From Jeotgalicoccus meleagridis (GTDB lineage: Bacteria; Bacillota; Bacilli; Staphylococcales; Salinicoccaceae), in contig NZ_CAJEWD010000003.1 of NCBI RefSeq assembly GCF_903994045.1, positions 124,001 through 188,000 of the forward strand: 64,000 nt of DNA, given 5' to 3'. This document shows positions 33,993-42,376 of the stretch, piece after piece. Each line of letters starts with the position of its first letter. Position 1 is the first letter of the stretch. The translations under genes were made by a program, and so were the position numbers. Below the pieces are notes generated by a model, which saw only the letters and a program-made list of their open reading frames with translations, had not been told where the DNA came from and searched no databases.

Positions 33993-34907
33993 ATGAGCAT
34001 CACACAATTAAAGTATCTTGTTGCAGTTGTCAAAGCTGGTTCCATCAATGAAGCTGCTAAGTCACTTTACATTTCACAGCCCACTTTATCTAAAGCAATC
34101 AAAGAACTTGAAAAGGAAATGGGCATTACGATTTTAATGAGAACTTCAACAGGTATTACTTTATCGACTGATGGAGCAGAATTTCTCAGTTATGCGCGAC
34201 AAATAATTGAAACTGTTGAACTTTTAGAAAACAAATACCTCGACCGTCCTTATCAGGAACAATTATTAAGTGTTTCTACCCAACACTATTCTTTTTCAGT
34301 AGATGCTATGGTTAAACTGATAGAGCATCACGGTGGCGATAAATATCAATTCTCCTTAAGAGAAACGCGTACATATGAAATCATAGAGGACGTTAAAAAC
34401 TTAAAAAGTGAAATTGGTGTAATGTACATGAATAACTTTAACGAAAAAATCCTCAATCAATTGTTAAAGGAAAGCCAATTAAACTTTGAACCATTGTTTA
34501 CAGCACAGCCACATATTTTTATCAGTAAAACTAATCCCTTAGCACAAAAAAGTATTGTTAGCTTAGAAGACTTAAAACCTTATCCTAGATTGTCCTTTGA
34601 TCAAGGGGATAACAATTCCTTTTTCTTTTCAGAAGAAATACTGAGCACTTTGGAAAGCCCTAAAAATATTTTAGTTTCTGACCGTGCGACTATCTTTAAC
34701 TGTATGATTGGTTTAAACGGTTATACTATTTCTAGCGGAATACTGAGTGAGGAACTTAATGGGACTGATATTATACCGGTGAAATTAGATGTGGATGATA
34801 AGATTACAATTGGTACAGTGACCAACAAAAAGGCGATACTGAGTCGTGTTGCACTGCTATATTTAGATGAACTTAAGAATACGATCGAGTCCTATCACAT
34901 TGTTTAG
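33993..34907 (+). CDS. LysR-family transcriptional regulator
   Basis: Full-length LysR protein of 304 aa. The N-terminal winged HTH is intact (GSINEAAKSLYISQPTLSKAI, about 16-36), followed by a linker helix and an effector domain beginning near residue 88. AGGAGG precedes the ATG. Neighbours are hmp (divergent) and a small GNAT. The target and inducer are unknown; position suggests autoregulation or control of hmp, but no T-N11-A site was confirmed. Confidence 0.88.
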   Translation: MSITQLKYLVAVVKAGSINEAAKSLYISQPTLSKAIKELEKEMGITILMRTSTGITLSTDGAEFLSYARQIIETVELLENKYLDRPYQEQLLSVSTQHYSFSVDAMVKLIEHHGGDKYQFSLRETRTYEIIEDVKNLKSEIGVMYMNNFNEKILNQLLKESQLNFEPLFTAQPHIFISKTNPLAQKSIVSLEDLKPYPRLSFDQGDNNSFFFSEEILSTLESPKNILVSDRATIFNCMIGLNGYTISSGILSEELNGTDIIPVKLDVDDKITIGTVTNKKAILSRVALLYLDELKNTIESYHIV

Positions 34908-34958
34908 ACTAATTTATCTTTTTTCGGGTATAGTCTAAGTAAAAGCGGAGGGATATAC

Positions 34959-35234
34959 ATGGATATTAAACATAGTGACAATTTATTTTACTTTGGAGAT
35001 TCTAATGATCCTGATGGAAAACTAACTTATGTCGTTGATGAAGATGTCTACACTATTGATAGTGTCGTCGTTAATCCCGACTTAAGAGGACAAGGTCTTG
35101 GAGATGTTCTACTTGACCATGCAGCTGACTATGCAAGAGAAAATAATATTAAGCTTATTGGTAAATGCCCTTTTGTTGCTAAAAGATTCAAACAACATCC
35201 TGATAAATATAGCGATGTAATTTATCAACAATAA
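34959..35234 (+). CDS. Minimal GNAT-like acetyltransferase (YjdJ/Acetyltransf_CG type)
   Basis: Very short GNAT fold of 91 aa: strand YVVDEDVYTIDSVVVNPDLR, acetyl-CoA loop RGQGLGDVLLDHAADYAREN (about 44-63) and the C-terminal LIGKCPFVAKRFKQHPDKY. It matches the small staphylococcal and YjdJ-type acetyltransferases with a conserved Cys. GGAGGG precedes the ATG. The substrate is unknown. A strong terminator follows. Confidence 0.85.
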   Translation: MDIKHSDNLFYFGDSNDPDGKLTYVVDEDVYTIDSVVVNPDLRGQGLGDVLLDHAADYARENNIKLIGKCPFVAKRFKQHPDKYSDVIYQQ

Positions 35235-35240
35235 ATAATT

Positions 35241-35280
35241 AAGCTGCCATCTTGAAGTTTATCGCTCAAGATGGCAGCTT
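35241..35280. terminator. Bidirectional terminator
   Basis: Perfect 14-bp stem AAGCTGCCATCTTG / CAAGATGGCAGCTT with T run, between the GNAT and the convergent CDF gene. Confidence 0.9.
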
Positions 35281-35292
35281 TTTATATTATTA

Positions 35293-36165
35293 CTATTTAT
35301 TTTGTAAATAAGGCTCAGGGTGTACATATAAGGACATGATGCCTTTATTATGCATGTGCTGTTCAACCTGATCACATATCTTATGCGCCTCAGTAATTGT
35401 AATGGTCGGATCAACTATGATGGTGACATCCAAGAAAATGCTACTGCCGTGGTAGCGTCCTTTTATAGAAATGACGTCAATAACGCCTTCCACTTCTAGT
35501 ATATCTTCTTTATGACCCACTAAATCCTGTTCTCGATAACCGTCACTGAGAGCAAAAATAGATTCTTTAAAAATCTTAATACCAGTATACATAATTACCA
35601 AACCTAATATCGACGCGATAATGACGTCAGCGATAGGTAGACCAAACTGAGTTAGTATCAGCCCGATTGCTGTCCCAATACTGATCATTCCATCTGATAA
35701 ATTATCCATAGCTGCAGACTTTAGCGAGACACTTTTTGTTTTTTCACTCAAGCGAGAATTTATAAAATAGACACCAATCATAACAAGTCCAGAGAAAATA
35801 CTCACATAGATGACAATGGGATGTGGACTGTCTTTGGCAGGCTCGAAAATTTGAGGGACATTTTCAATCAAAACTTGAAGTCCAACTGCCATAATAATAA
35901 ATGAAACAACTAAGGAAGATATATTTTCTGATTTGAGATGTCCATAGGGATGATTATCATCAGGTGGTTTAATAGAAATTTTTAATCCGATGAGAACTGC
36001 TAGAGAAGCTAATATATCAGTCATATTATTTATGGCATCAGCACGTACTGCTGCTGAATCATATACAAATCCGAAATAATATTTCAATAAAGACAGGGAT
36101 ATATAAGAAAAAATACTTAGGTAAGCACCTCTCTGTGCTAATTTCAGTTTGTTTAAGTCCCTCAA
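35293..36165 (-). CDS. Cation diffusion facilitator family metal exporter
   Basis: Metal/proton antiporter of 290 aa with six TM helices and a cytosolic ferredoxin-like C-terminal domain (from about 205). Metal-site residues are seen in TM2 (DAINNMTD) and TM5 (DNLSDG), giving a DxxxD-type A site; HPYG is in the loop. Zn, Mn or Fe are all possible. Translation appears to start at TTG (36165), with AAGGGG 7-8 bp upstream and no in-frame ATG near the conserved start. A palindrome lies in its upstream region. Confidence 0.88.
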   Translation of the reverse strand: MRDLNKLKLAQRGAYLSIFSYISLSLLKYYFGFVYDSAAVRADAINNMTDILASLAVLIGLKISIKPPDDNHPYGHLKSENISSLVVSFIIMAVGLQVLIENVPQIFEPAKDSPHPIVIYVSIFSGLVMIGVYFINSRLSEKTKSVSLKSAAMDNLSDGMISIGTAIGLILTQFGLPIADVIIASILGLVIMYTGIKIFKESIFALSDGYREQDLVGHKEDILEVEGVIDVISIKGRYHGSSIFLDVTIIVDPTITITEAHKICDQVEQHMHNKGIMSLYVHPEPYLQNK

Positions 36166-36282
36166 AATAACAGCCCCTTTTCTTCATTGAAGCCTTATTA
36201 TCCCTTGTTTCTTTAAAGTAATCAATGCAAAATACTCATTTAAGCAAACTTTCTATAATATGAAATATTTTTTTAGATTGTC

Positions 36283-36298
36283 CTAATATTTTTATTAG
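36283..36298. promoter_or_regulatory. Inverted repeat upstream of the CDF gene
   Basis: CTAATA-TTTT-TATTAG, a perfect 6-bp palindrome in the 296-bp gap between the CDF gene and the siderophore operon. It may be an operator of a metal-responsive regulator. The rest of this gap is A/T-rich, with the Fur-type promoter at its right end. Confidence 0.35.
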
Positions 36299-36383
36299 AA
36301 AAGCCTATTTGATAATAATATAAGTTTAGTAATACATCGTATTTTAAGTTAGTAAATAGATGACTCCAAAAGCGCATCTTTCA

Positions 36384-36412
36384 TTGACATATGTGCGTTT
36401 TTGTCATAAGAT
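36384..36412 (+). promoter_or_regulatory. Promoter of the fhuCBG operon
   Basis: TTGACA (36384), 17-bp spacer, TAAGAT (36407). A Fur box follows 8 bp downstream. Confidence 0.7.
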
Positions 36413-36419
36413 TTCATAG

Positions 36420-36438
36420 TGATAATGATTCTCAATGA
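36420..36438. promoter_or_regulatory. Fur box upstream of fhuC
   Basis: TGATAATGATTCTCAATGA; the first 15 bases fit the 7-1-7 Fur motif TGATAATnATTATCA with one mismatch. It lies just after the -10 box, so Fe-Fur would block initiation. Confidence 0.85.
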
Positions 36439-36461
36439 GTCATTAATAAGGAGTGACAACG

Positions 36462-37265
36462 ATGAATGCACTTGAAGTTAATAACATTAAAGTTGGTTAC
36501 AATAACCATCTAGTTATAGATGATTTCACAGTTAGTATACCGAAGAATAAAATCACTACAATTATTGGTCCTAATGGTTGTGGAAAGTCTACCTTAATAA
36601 AAACTGTATCTAGAATTTTAAAAGCAAACCAAGGAACAATTATGTTAGATGGTAAAGCGATTAATACTATGGATACTAGAGAAATTGCTAAGAAAATGGC
36701 GATTTTACCTCAAACAGCGGAGTCCCCTGGTGGTTTATCAGTTTTTGAACTAGTATCTTACGGCAGATTTCCTTATAGAAAAGCACTAGGGTCTTTAAGT
36801 AAAGAAGACTATGAATATATCCATTGGGCAATTGATGTCACTGGCTTAAATGATTTCATAGACCGACAAATCAGCGATATGTCTGGTGGTCAAAGACAAA
36901 GGGTTTGGATTGCTATGGCTTTAGCTCAAGGTACCGACACTCTAGTTCTTGATGAGCCAACTACATATTTAGACCTAGCACACCAGCTAGAAATTTTACT
37001 CTTGTTAAAAAGACTAAACGAAAAAGAGAATCGAACCATCGTTATGGTTCTACATGATTTAAATTTAGCCTCGAGATTTTCAGATTACATGATAGCAATG
37101 AAGGGCGGTAAATTAATCACAAAAGGAAGCCCTGATGAAGTCATGACAACAGATAACTTAAGAAGGCTTTTTAATATAGAAGCTGATTTTCAAATTTGTC
37201 CTCACAGTGGTCATCCTATCTTTACTTCCTATCACTTAAGTGAGCAGGATAAAGATCATGACTAA
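36462..37265 (+). CDS. fhuC: Ferric-siderophore ABC transporter ATPase, FhuC-like
   Basis: ATPase of about 267 aa for iron-siderophore import: Walker A GPNGCGKST, Q-loop LPQTAESPGG, signature MSGGQRQRVWIAMALAQ, Walker B LVLDEPTTYLDLAHQ and switch His in VLHD. The WIAM and YLDL features are typical of the FecE/FhuC class. The start is the ATG at 36462, 8 bp after AAGGAG; the GTG at 36453 is too close. It overlaps the next gene by 8 bp. Iron repression through the Fur box is expected. Confidence 0.9.
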   Translation: MNALEVNNIKVGYNNHLVIDDFTVSIPKNKITTIIGPNGCGKSTLIKTVSRILKANQGTIMLDGKAINTMDTREIAKKMAILPQTAESPGGLSVFELVSYGRFPYRKALGSLSKEDYEYIHWAIDVTGLNDFIDRQISDMSGGQRQRVWIAMALAQGTDTLVLDEPTTYLDLAHQLEILLLLKRLNEKENRTIVMVLHDLNLASRFSDYMIAMKGGKLITKGSPDEVMTTDNLRRLFNIEADFQICPHSGHPIFTSYHLSEQDKDHD

Positions 37266-38313
37266 AACCAACACTGTGGTAGAAAGCAAAAAACAAGTTA
37301 AGGCTGTCAAAAAAACAGCTAAGCCATTGCGCGCAACAGCCATTATCATCTTAGGTATTATCTTTTTATGCTGTTCCTTTGTCGCATCAATCTCCTTGGG
37401 TGCTGCTGATATTAATTTCGACACCATCTGGGACGCTTTTTTTAATTTTGATGAGACTGTGACTCAACATCAGATTATTTGGGAATTACGATTCCCAAGA
37501 ATTATAGGTGCAGCAATAGTTGGTGCTGCTTTTAGTGTTGCTGGTGCACTGATGCAAGGGATGACGAGAAACCCTTTGGCGGATTCAGGTTTACTTGGCT
37601 TAAATGCCGGTGCGGTAATGATGCTAGCTATTAGCTTTAGCTTCTTACCTGGCTTACCGTTTGTCTACACTGTGCTTCTTTCTTTCTTCGGTGCAGCACT
37701 AGGTGCAACGATTGTGTATGGAATAGGTTCTATGAGTAAAAATGGACTCACACCAATCCGACTAGTCTTAGCAGGTGCCGCTGTAACGGCGTTATTAACT
37801 GCCTTAAGTGAAGGTATTGCTTTATATTTTGACGTTGGTCAAGACATGGCCTTTTGGTATGCTGGCGGTGTTTCTAGCACGCGTTGGGAACATTTAATTG
37901 TTATAACGCCTATCGTTATAATTATGATTCTCATTGCAATGAGACTAGCGGGCTCCATTACAATTTTAAGCCTAGGTGAAGAAGTTGCAGTAAGTTTAGG
38001 AGAGCGAACAAATCGTACTAAATTAATCAGTGCGATCGTCGTTGTCATTCTTGCTGGACTCGCCGTGTCAGTTGTCGGAGCAGTGAGCTTCGTAGGATTA
38101 ATTGTCCCGCATCTCACTCGTAAAATTGTCGGTTATGATTATCGTTTCATTATACCCGTCAGTGCAGTCATTGGCGCAATGCTAGTTGTCGTTGCCGATT
38201 TATTAGCAAGAACCTTAAACGCGCCTTTTGAGATTCCTATTGGCGCTCTGATTTCTCTTATCGGTGTGCCCTTCTTTCTTTATCTAGCTCGTAAGGGAGG
38301 GCAAGAACTATGA
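37258..38313 (+). CDS. fhuB: Ferric-siderophore ABC permease (FecCD family), FhuB-like
   Basis: Membrane permease of about 351 aa with about nine to ten helices. FecCD motifs are visible: ELRFPRIIGAAIVGAAFSVAG, MQGMTRNPLADSGLLGLNAGA and FVGLIVPHLTRKIVGYDYR. The ATG at 37258 overlaps the fhuC end; a GTG 18 bp earlier is an alternative. The charged 35-residue N-terminus before TM1 is longer than usual. It likely pairs with the second permease to form the heterodimeric channel. Confidence 0.88.
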   Translation: MTKTNTVVESKKQVKAVKKTAKPLRATAIIILGIIFLCCSFVASISLGAADINFDTIWDAFFNFDETVTQHQIIWELRFPRIIGAAIVGAAFSVAGALMQGMTRNPLADSGLLGLNAGAVMMLAISFSFLPGLPFVYTVLLSFFGAALGATIVYGIGSMSKNGLTPIRLVLAGAAVTALLTALSEGIALYFDVGQDMAFWYAGGVSSTRWEHLIVITPIVIIMILIAMRLAGSITILSLGEEVAVSLGERTNRTKLISAIVVVILAGLAVSVVGAVSFVGLIVPHLTRKIVGYDYRFIIPVSAVIGAMLVVVADLLARTLNAPFEIPIGALISLIGVPFFLYLARKGGQEL

Positions 38314-39341
38314 CAAACTTTAAACCCATAAGTAGCACTAAGAAAAAGAACAAAGCAGTTGTTACTGCCATAATTTTATTAGTTTTACTTATTATTATAT
38401 TTTTACTTAGTCTTAATACCGGCCTAATTAAGATAGACCCACTAACGGTAATCAATACCTTTTTAGGTAATGGTAGTGAACAAGATGAATTACTACTCTT
38501 AGAATTTAGACTACCTAGAATAGTCATTGCTGTGTTGATTGGTATGGGCTTAGCCGTTTCAGGTACAGTTTTACAAGGTGTTGTCAAAAACCCTTTAGCA
38601 GATCCCGGTATTATCGGTATAAACGCTGGTGCTGGTTTGGCTGTAATGATTTTTGTCATCTATTTTTCGACAGAGCTCGGTAATTCTGTCTTTATCATGC
38701 CAATCGTCGCATTCATCGGTGCTGGCCTAACCGCAGTAGTTATCTATGTATTTTCTTATAAAAAAGATGAGGGTGTATCCCCCATTCGACTCATACTAGT
38801 CGGGGTGGCTGTTGCTGCTGGTATCAGTGCTCTGATGATCGTCTTGACCTTAAGAATCGACCCTGAAAGCTATTCGTTTGTAGCAACGTGGTTAGCTGGA
38901 TCGATATGGGGAACAAGTTGGAACTTTGTACTCGCCCTTCTACCCTGGTTAGTAATACTAATTCCTTTTGTTTATTTCAAATCTAGAGTTTTAGATGTTA
39001 TGAACTTAGGAGATGCAACTGCTGTTAGTCTAGGTATGAACTTAGAAAGAGAAAGACGATGGCTTCTCGCAGCTGCAGTCGCCTTAGCAGCTGCAAGCGT
39101 GTCCGTCTCAGGTGCTATAGGATTCGTTGGCTTAATCGCACCACACATGACTCGGCGCTTAGTTGGGGAGACACATAAGTATGTTATCCCGATAGCCGCC
39201 TTAATCGGCGCAGTACTCGTCCTCACTGCAGACACTTTAGGACGCCTTATTTTACAACCTGCTGAAATTCCAACAGGTGTAGTTGTTGCAATTATCGGTG
39301 CACCATATTTCTTATATCTTCTAGCTAAATTAAATGACTAA
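38310..39341 (+). CDS. fhuG: Ferric-siderophore ABC permease (FecCD family), FhuG-like
   Basis: Second FecCD permease, 343 aa: EFRLPRIVIAVLIGMGLAVSG, LQGVVKNPLADPGIIGINAGA and FVGLIAPHMTRRLVGETHK mirror the first permease. Its ATG overlaps the previous stop by 4 bp. It ends before a hairpin that separates it from the binding-protein gene. Confidence 0.88.
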   Translation: MTNFKPISSTKKKNKAVVTAIILLVLLIIIFLLSLNTGLIKIDPLTVINTFLGNGSEQDELLLLEFRLPRIVIAVLIGMGLAVSGTVLQGVVKNPLADPGIIGINAGAGLAVMIFVIYFSTELGNSVFIMPIVAFIGAGLTAVVIYVFSYKKDEGVSPIRLILVGVAVAAGISALMIVLTLRIDPESYSFVATWLAGSIWGTSWNFVLALLPWLVILIPFVYFKSRVLDVMNLGDATAVSLGMNLERERRWLLAAAVALAAASVSVSGAIGFVGLIAPHMTRRLVGETHKYVIPIAALIGAVLVLTADTLGRLILQPAEIPTGVVVAIIGAPYFLYLLAKLND

Positions 39342-39348
39342 AGTAACA

Positions 39349-39374
39349 CTAGTCCGACTACAAGGTCGGACTAG
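39349..39374. terminator. Hairpin between fhuG and fhuD
   Basis: CTAGTCCGAC / GTCGGACTAG perfect 10-bp stem with a 6-nt loop, without a strong T run. It may end the fhuCBG transcript or protect its 3' end, because fhuD has its own Fur box. Confidence 0.65.
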
Positions 39375-39388
39375 CTAATAAATATCAA

Positions 39389-39406
39389 TTGAGAATGATT
39401 TTCAAT
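39389..39406. promoter_or_regulatory. Fur box upstream of fhuD
   Basis: TTGAGAATGATTTTCAAT contains TGAGAAT-G-ATTTTCA, a 7-1-7 repeat with 6 of 7 pairs symmetric and close to the Fur consensus. It lies 19 bp before the fhuD start. Confidence 0.8.
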
Positions 39407-39424
39407 ATCAAAGGAGAATGTCAC

Positions 39425-40330
39425 ATGAAAACAAAATTTACTATTTTATTATCGTTTATCCTACTATTCCTTACTGCTTGTAATTCAAATGAAGCTACAC
39501 CGGATGATAAAAATGAATCAGCTGAAACTGTTACATATGAATCGGAAAATGGTCCGATCGAAATCCCCAAACATCCTAAGCGAATCGTTGCCTTAAGTTA
39601 TGCCCCAAATATTCATTCTTTAGGTGTTGATATGGTTGGAGTCGATAAATGGTCTAAAGAAAATCCTTTGTTCAGTGAAGCTTTAGCTGATGTAGAGACC
39701 GTTTCTGAGGAAGATATAGAGAGTGTTTTAGCACTAGAACCTGATTTAATTATTGCTGGGACACACATGAAGAATTTAGAAGAACTTGAAAAGATTGCAC
39801 CTACTGTTGCCTTCACTTGGGGTAAGCTCGACTATTTAGAACAGCAAATTGAAATCGGAAAAATAGTTGGAAAGGAAGATGAAGCAAAAGAATGGGCTGC
39901 TGATTTTGAGAAAAAGGCAGCTAAAGTAGGCGAACAAGTCAAAGAGAAACACGGAGAAGATCTATCTGTAACTATGTATGAAACAAATGGTAAGAACTTC
40001 TATCTCTTCGGGGAAGCTTGGGGACGTGGAACTGAAATCATTTACCAGGCAATGAATTTAACTATGCCAGAAAATGTGCAAAAAGAAGTTTCTGAACAGG
40101 GTTATGCAGAAATATCACAAGAAGTCATCCCAGACTATGCTGGTGACTTTATGATACTCAGCCGTTATGAAGATACTGATTTATCATTTATGAAAGATGA
40201 TGTCTGGAAATCAATTCCTGCCGTTCAAAATAAGCAAGTGATTGAAATAGATACTGCCGCTTCAAGCTACAGTGATCCAACCACTTTAGATTATCTCTTA
40301 GATATATTCCAAGAAGAATTGACCAAATAA
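39425..40330 (+). CDS. fhuD: Siderophore-binding lipoprotein, FhuD2-like
   Basis: Membrane-anchored receptor of about 301 aa. The signal peptide MKTKFTILLSFILLFLTAC has lipobox LTAC. Class III binding-protein features follow: ALEPDLIIAGTHMKNL, IGKIVGKEDEAKEWAADFE, EAWGRGTEIIYQAMNL and SYSDPTTLDYLLDIF. These track S. aureus FhuD2 well, so ferric hydroxamates are the probable ligands. The start is the ATG at 39425 behind AAGGAG. It has its own Fur box and terminator. Confidence 0.88.
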   Translation: MKTKFTILLSFILLFLTACNSNEATPDDKNESAETVTYESENGPIEIPKHPKRIVALSYAPNIHSLGVDMVGVDKWSKENPLFSEALADVETVSEEDIESVLALEPDLIIAGTHMKNLEELEKIAPTVAFTWGKLDYLEQQIEIGKIVGKEDEAKEWAADFEKKAAKVGEQVKEKHGEDLSVTMYETNGKNFYLFGEAWGRGTEIIYQAMNLTMPENVQKEVSEQGYAEISQEVIPDYAGDFMILSRYEDTDLSFMKDDVWKSIPAVQNKQVIEIDTAASSYSDPTTLDYLLDIFQEELTK

Positions 40331-40362
40331 ATATAAGAGCAGGCATTTGCCTGCTCTTATAT
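40331..40362. terminator. Bidirectional terminator
   Basis: 15-bp perfect stem (40331-40345 with 40348-40362) between fhuD and the convergent yjdM-like gene, overlapping the latter's last codons. Confidence 0.85.
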
Positions 40363-40701
40363 TTTCTTCACAAACTCTGATTTAAGATTCATCTGGCCGA
40401 TTCCTGGTATTTTACAATCAAGATCGTGACCATCTTCAGGATCTATTAAACGAATGTTTTTCACTTTCGTTCCTTGCTTAATCACATTCGATGAACCTTT
40501 AATTTTTAAGTCTTTTATAATAGTTACAGTATCCCCATCACTAAGAACATTTCCAACAGCATCTTTTACATCCTCTTCTATGTTCTCTTCTTCCTCTTCC
40601 CTTGTCCACTCATGATGACACATTGGGCAAACTAATAAATTTCCATCTTCGTATGTATACTCCGAACCACAAGATGGACATGCTGGTAATGTATTTTCCA
40701 T
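40357..40701 (-). CDS. YjdM (PhnA-type) zinc-ribbon protein
   Basis: Protein of about 114 aa. The N-terminal zinc ribbon has [13 protein letters not shown] and CPMCHHEW, followed by an acidic stretch and the C-terminal YjdM domain ([20 protein letters not shown]). The start is the ATG at 40701, with GGAGG upstream; the 14-residue upstream extension is spurious. Despite the old PhnA name it is not a phosphonatase, and its function is unsettled. Confidence 0.9.
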   Translation of the reverse strand: MENTLPACPSCGSEYTYEDGNLLVCPMCHHEWTREEEEENIEEDVKDAVGNVLSDGDTVTIIKDLKIKGSSNVIKQGTKVKNIRLIDPEDGHDLDCKIPGIGQMNLKSEFVKKI

Positions 40702-40808
40702 GCTAATCCTCCAAAATGACTTAATATCTATAAGATAACACATCCTCTGTAAATTCCTAGTCGGTTCATGTTAAAATGATGTTTGACATTAAGAGAATGG
40801 GGATTTTT

Positions 40809-41381
40809 ATGGCAAAACTTTACTATCGTTATGGCACAATGCAGAGCAATAAAAGTAATCAAATTATCACAACACATTATCAGTACACAACCCAAGGAAA
40901 ACGTTGTCTGGCTTATACCTCTCCAATCGATTCTAGAAGTGGTCATCATAAAATCAAGTCAAGAGTCGGTCTAGAATTAGATGCTGAGTATGTCACTGAT
41001 GATATTTTTGAAAAAGTAAAACAAGAACACGAAAAAGAAGCAGTCTATGCAGTTCTAGTGGATGAGGCTCAGTTTTTATCAAAAAAAGACATTCATAACT
41101 TAAGTGACATTCCAGACCTACTCGATATTCCAGTGATCGCCTTTGGTTTAAAGACAGATTTTCGCAATGAATTGTTCGAAGGCAGTCGTACCCTTTTAGA
41201 ACTTGCTGATGCAATCGATGAACTAAAAACTGTATGTCAGTTCTGTAATAAAAAAGCGACTTTAAACCTAAGAATGCAAAATGGAGTGCCTACAAATGTC
41301 GGAGAAACCATTCAAATCGGGGATGAAGAATACGTTCCAGTATGTAGAAAATGCTATAAAGAGCGTCTAGATTTAGTATAA
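40809..41381 (+). CDS. tdk: Thymidine kinase
   Basis: Type II thymidine kinase, about 190 aa, salvaging deoxythymidine. It has the N-terminal phosphate loop YGTMQSNKSNQ, Walker B-like VLVDEAQFL, the lasso AFGLKTDFRNELFEGS, and zinc ligands CQFCNKKA and CRKC. The loop has Asn where most P-loops have Gly before the Lys (SNKS rather than SGKS). Start at the ATG at 40809 with GGGG upstream. The upstream in-frame codons are not conserved. Confidence 0.92.
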   Translation: MAKLYYRYGTMQSNKSNQIITTHYQYTTQGKRCLAYTSPIDSRSGHHKIKSRVGLELDAEYVTDDIFEKVKQEHEKEAVYAVLVDEAQFLSKKDIHNLSDIPDLLDIPVIAFGLKTDFRNELFEGSRTLLELADAIDELKTVCQFCNKKATLNLRMQNGVPTNVGETIQIGDEEYVPVCRKCYKERLDLV

Positions 41382-41386
41382 ATACA

Positions 41387-41422
41387 AAATCAGCCTACTT
41401 TAAAACTAAAGTAGGCTGATTT
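41387..41422. terminator. Bidirectional terminator
   Basis: 15-bp perfect stem (41387-41401 with 41408-41422) between tdk and the convergent lipoprotein gene. Confidence 0.88.
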
Positions 41423-41441
41423 ATTACACATGAAACATTAC

Positions 41442-42248
41442 TTATCTTTTAGTTAATCTTGCACTTTTTATATAGTTAAGTGTAACAAGTTCTCCTTCTT
41501 CTAAGTTCGTCGTGACTTCTAAAACACCACCATAATCTACCGAACCAAGAAGGAAACGTGCTCGATTAGAGTCCAGCTGTCGAGATATAACTAAGTCTCC
41601 ATAGCTATCAGTTGGATCAATTTCTATATCATAGACACCTGCTGGGAAGTCCTCTCCTACAATCCATTGGCCAGGCGTTAACTCTGTAACTTCCGTGGAC
41701 TCATAAGGAGCAAAATCAACTACTGCACCGCTAGAACTACTATAATCACTCACTTCAACTGTATAGTCATCGTCTAAGAATACAATATGTTTATCCACTG
41801 AATCCTCACTGCCGCCGTTGACACTATCTGTATATGTACTAAGGTCATCCGCATTTCTGATAGTTATACCCATATAATCATCAGAAGTCACCTCATATCG
41901 ACCAGCTTCAATATCCTCACCAACCGTGTAAGTCCCACTATCTAAAGATGTTTCTTCACCTTGATCATAAAGATCTGAATAATCTACTTTGCTAGTTGAT
42001 TCACTGGTACTAGTATCAACTTGATTGGTAGTTTCTGTTGTATCTTCAGTGGTTTCTGTCTCTTCCGTTGTACTGTCTTCTTCAGTTGATTCCGTACCTT
42101 CTGTATCTTCGTTTTCAGTTTCTTTGTTATCAACTTCTTCTCCTGCAATCCAAGCATTTATTTGATCAGCTAAATCATCAAAAGGAGTACTACAAGCGGT
42201 AAGAATTATACTCGATAAAAACAAGAGACCAATAAATTTAACCTTCAC
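41442..42248 (-). CDS. Lipoprotein with acidic Ser/Thr/Glu linker and duplicated C-terminal domain
   Basis: Secreted lipoprotein of about 268 aa. It reads best from a GTG at 42248, behind AGAAGGG, giving MKVKFIGLLFLSSIILTAC with lipobox LTAC. Next comes a 65-residue low-complexity linker made almost only of Glu, Thr, Ser and Asp. The C-terminal part holds two related modules, one with TVGEDIEAGRYEV and one with IVGEDFPAGVYDI, about 85 residues apart. Such modules occur in Bacillales surface lipoproteins of unknown function. It is a single gene. Confidence 0.75.
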   Translation of the reverse strand: MKVKFIGLLFLSSIILTACSTPFDDLADQINAWIAGEEVDNKETENEDTEGTESTEEDSTTEETETTEDTTETTNQVDTSTSESTSKVDYSDLYDQGEETSLDSGTYTVGEDIEAGRYEVTSDDYMGITIRNADDLSTYTDSVNGGSEDSVDKHIVFLDDDYTVEVSDYSSSSGAVVDFAPYESTEVTELTPGQWIVGEDFPAGVYDIEIDPTDSYGDLVISRQLDSNRARFLLGSVDYGGVLEVTTNLEEGELVTLNYIKSARLTKR

Positions 42249-42376
42249 TCTAACCCTTCTCTCCATGTCTTTTATATATTTTAGTGTAAACATTCTCTTA
42301 TCCATTAGCAATACGTTATTGAAATAAGATATCTGCTATAATATATACAGCTTAATCGAAAGAGGCATTATCATAT

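Noticed and set aside
41422-41437. Third parS-like sequence
   Set aside because: Only 13 of 16 positions match and it overlaps a terminator stem; could be chance.
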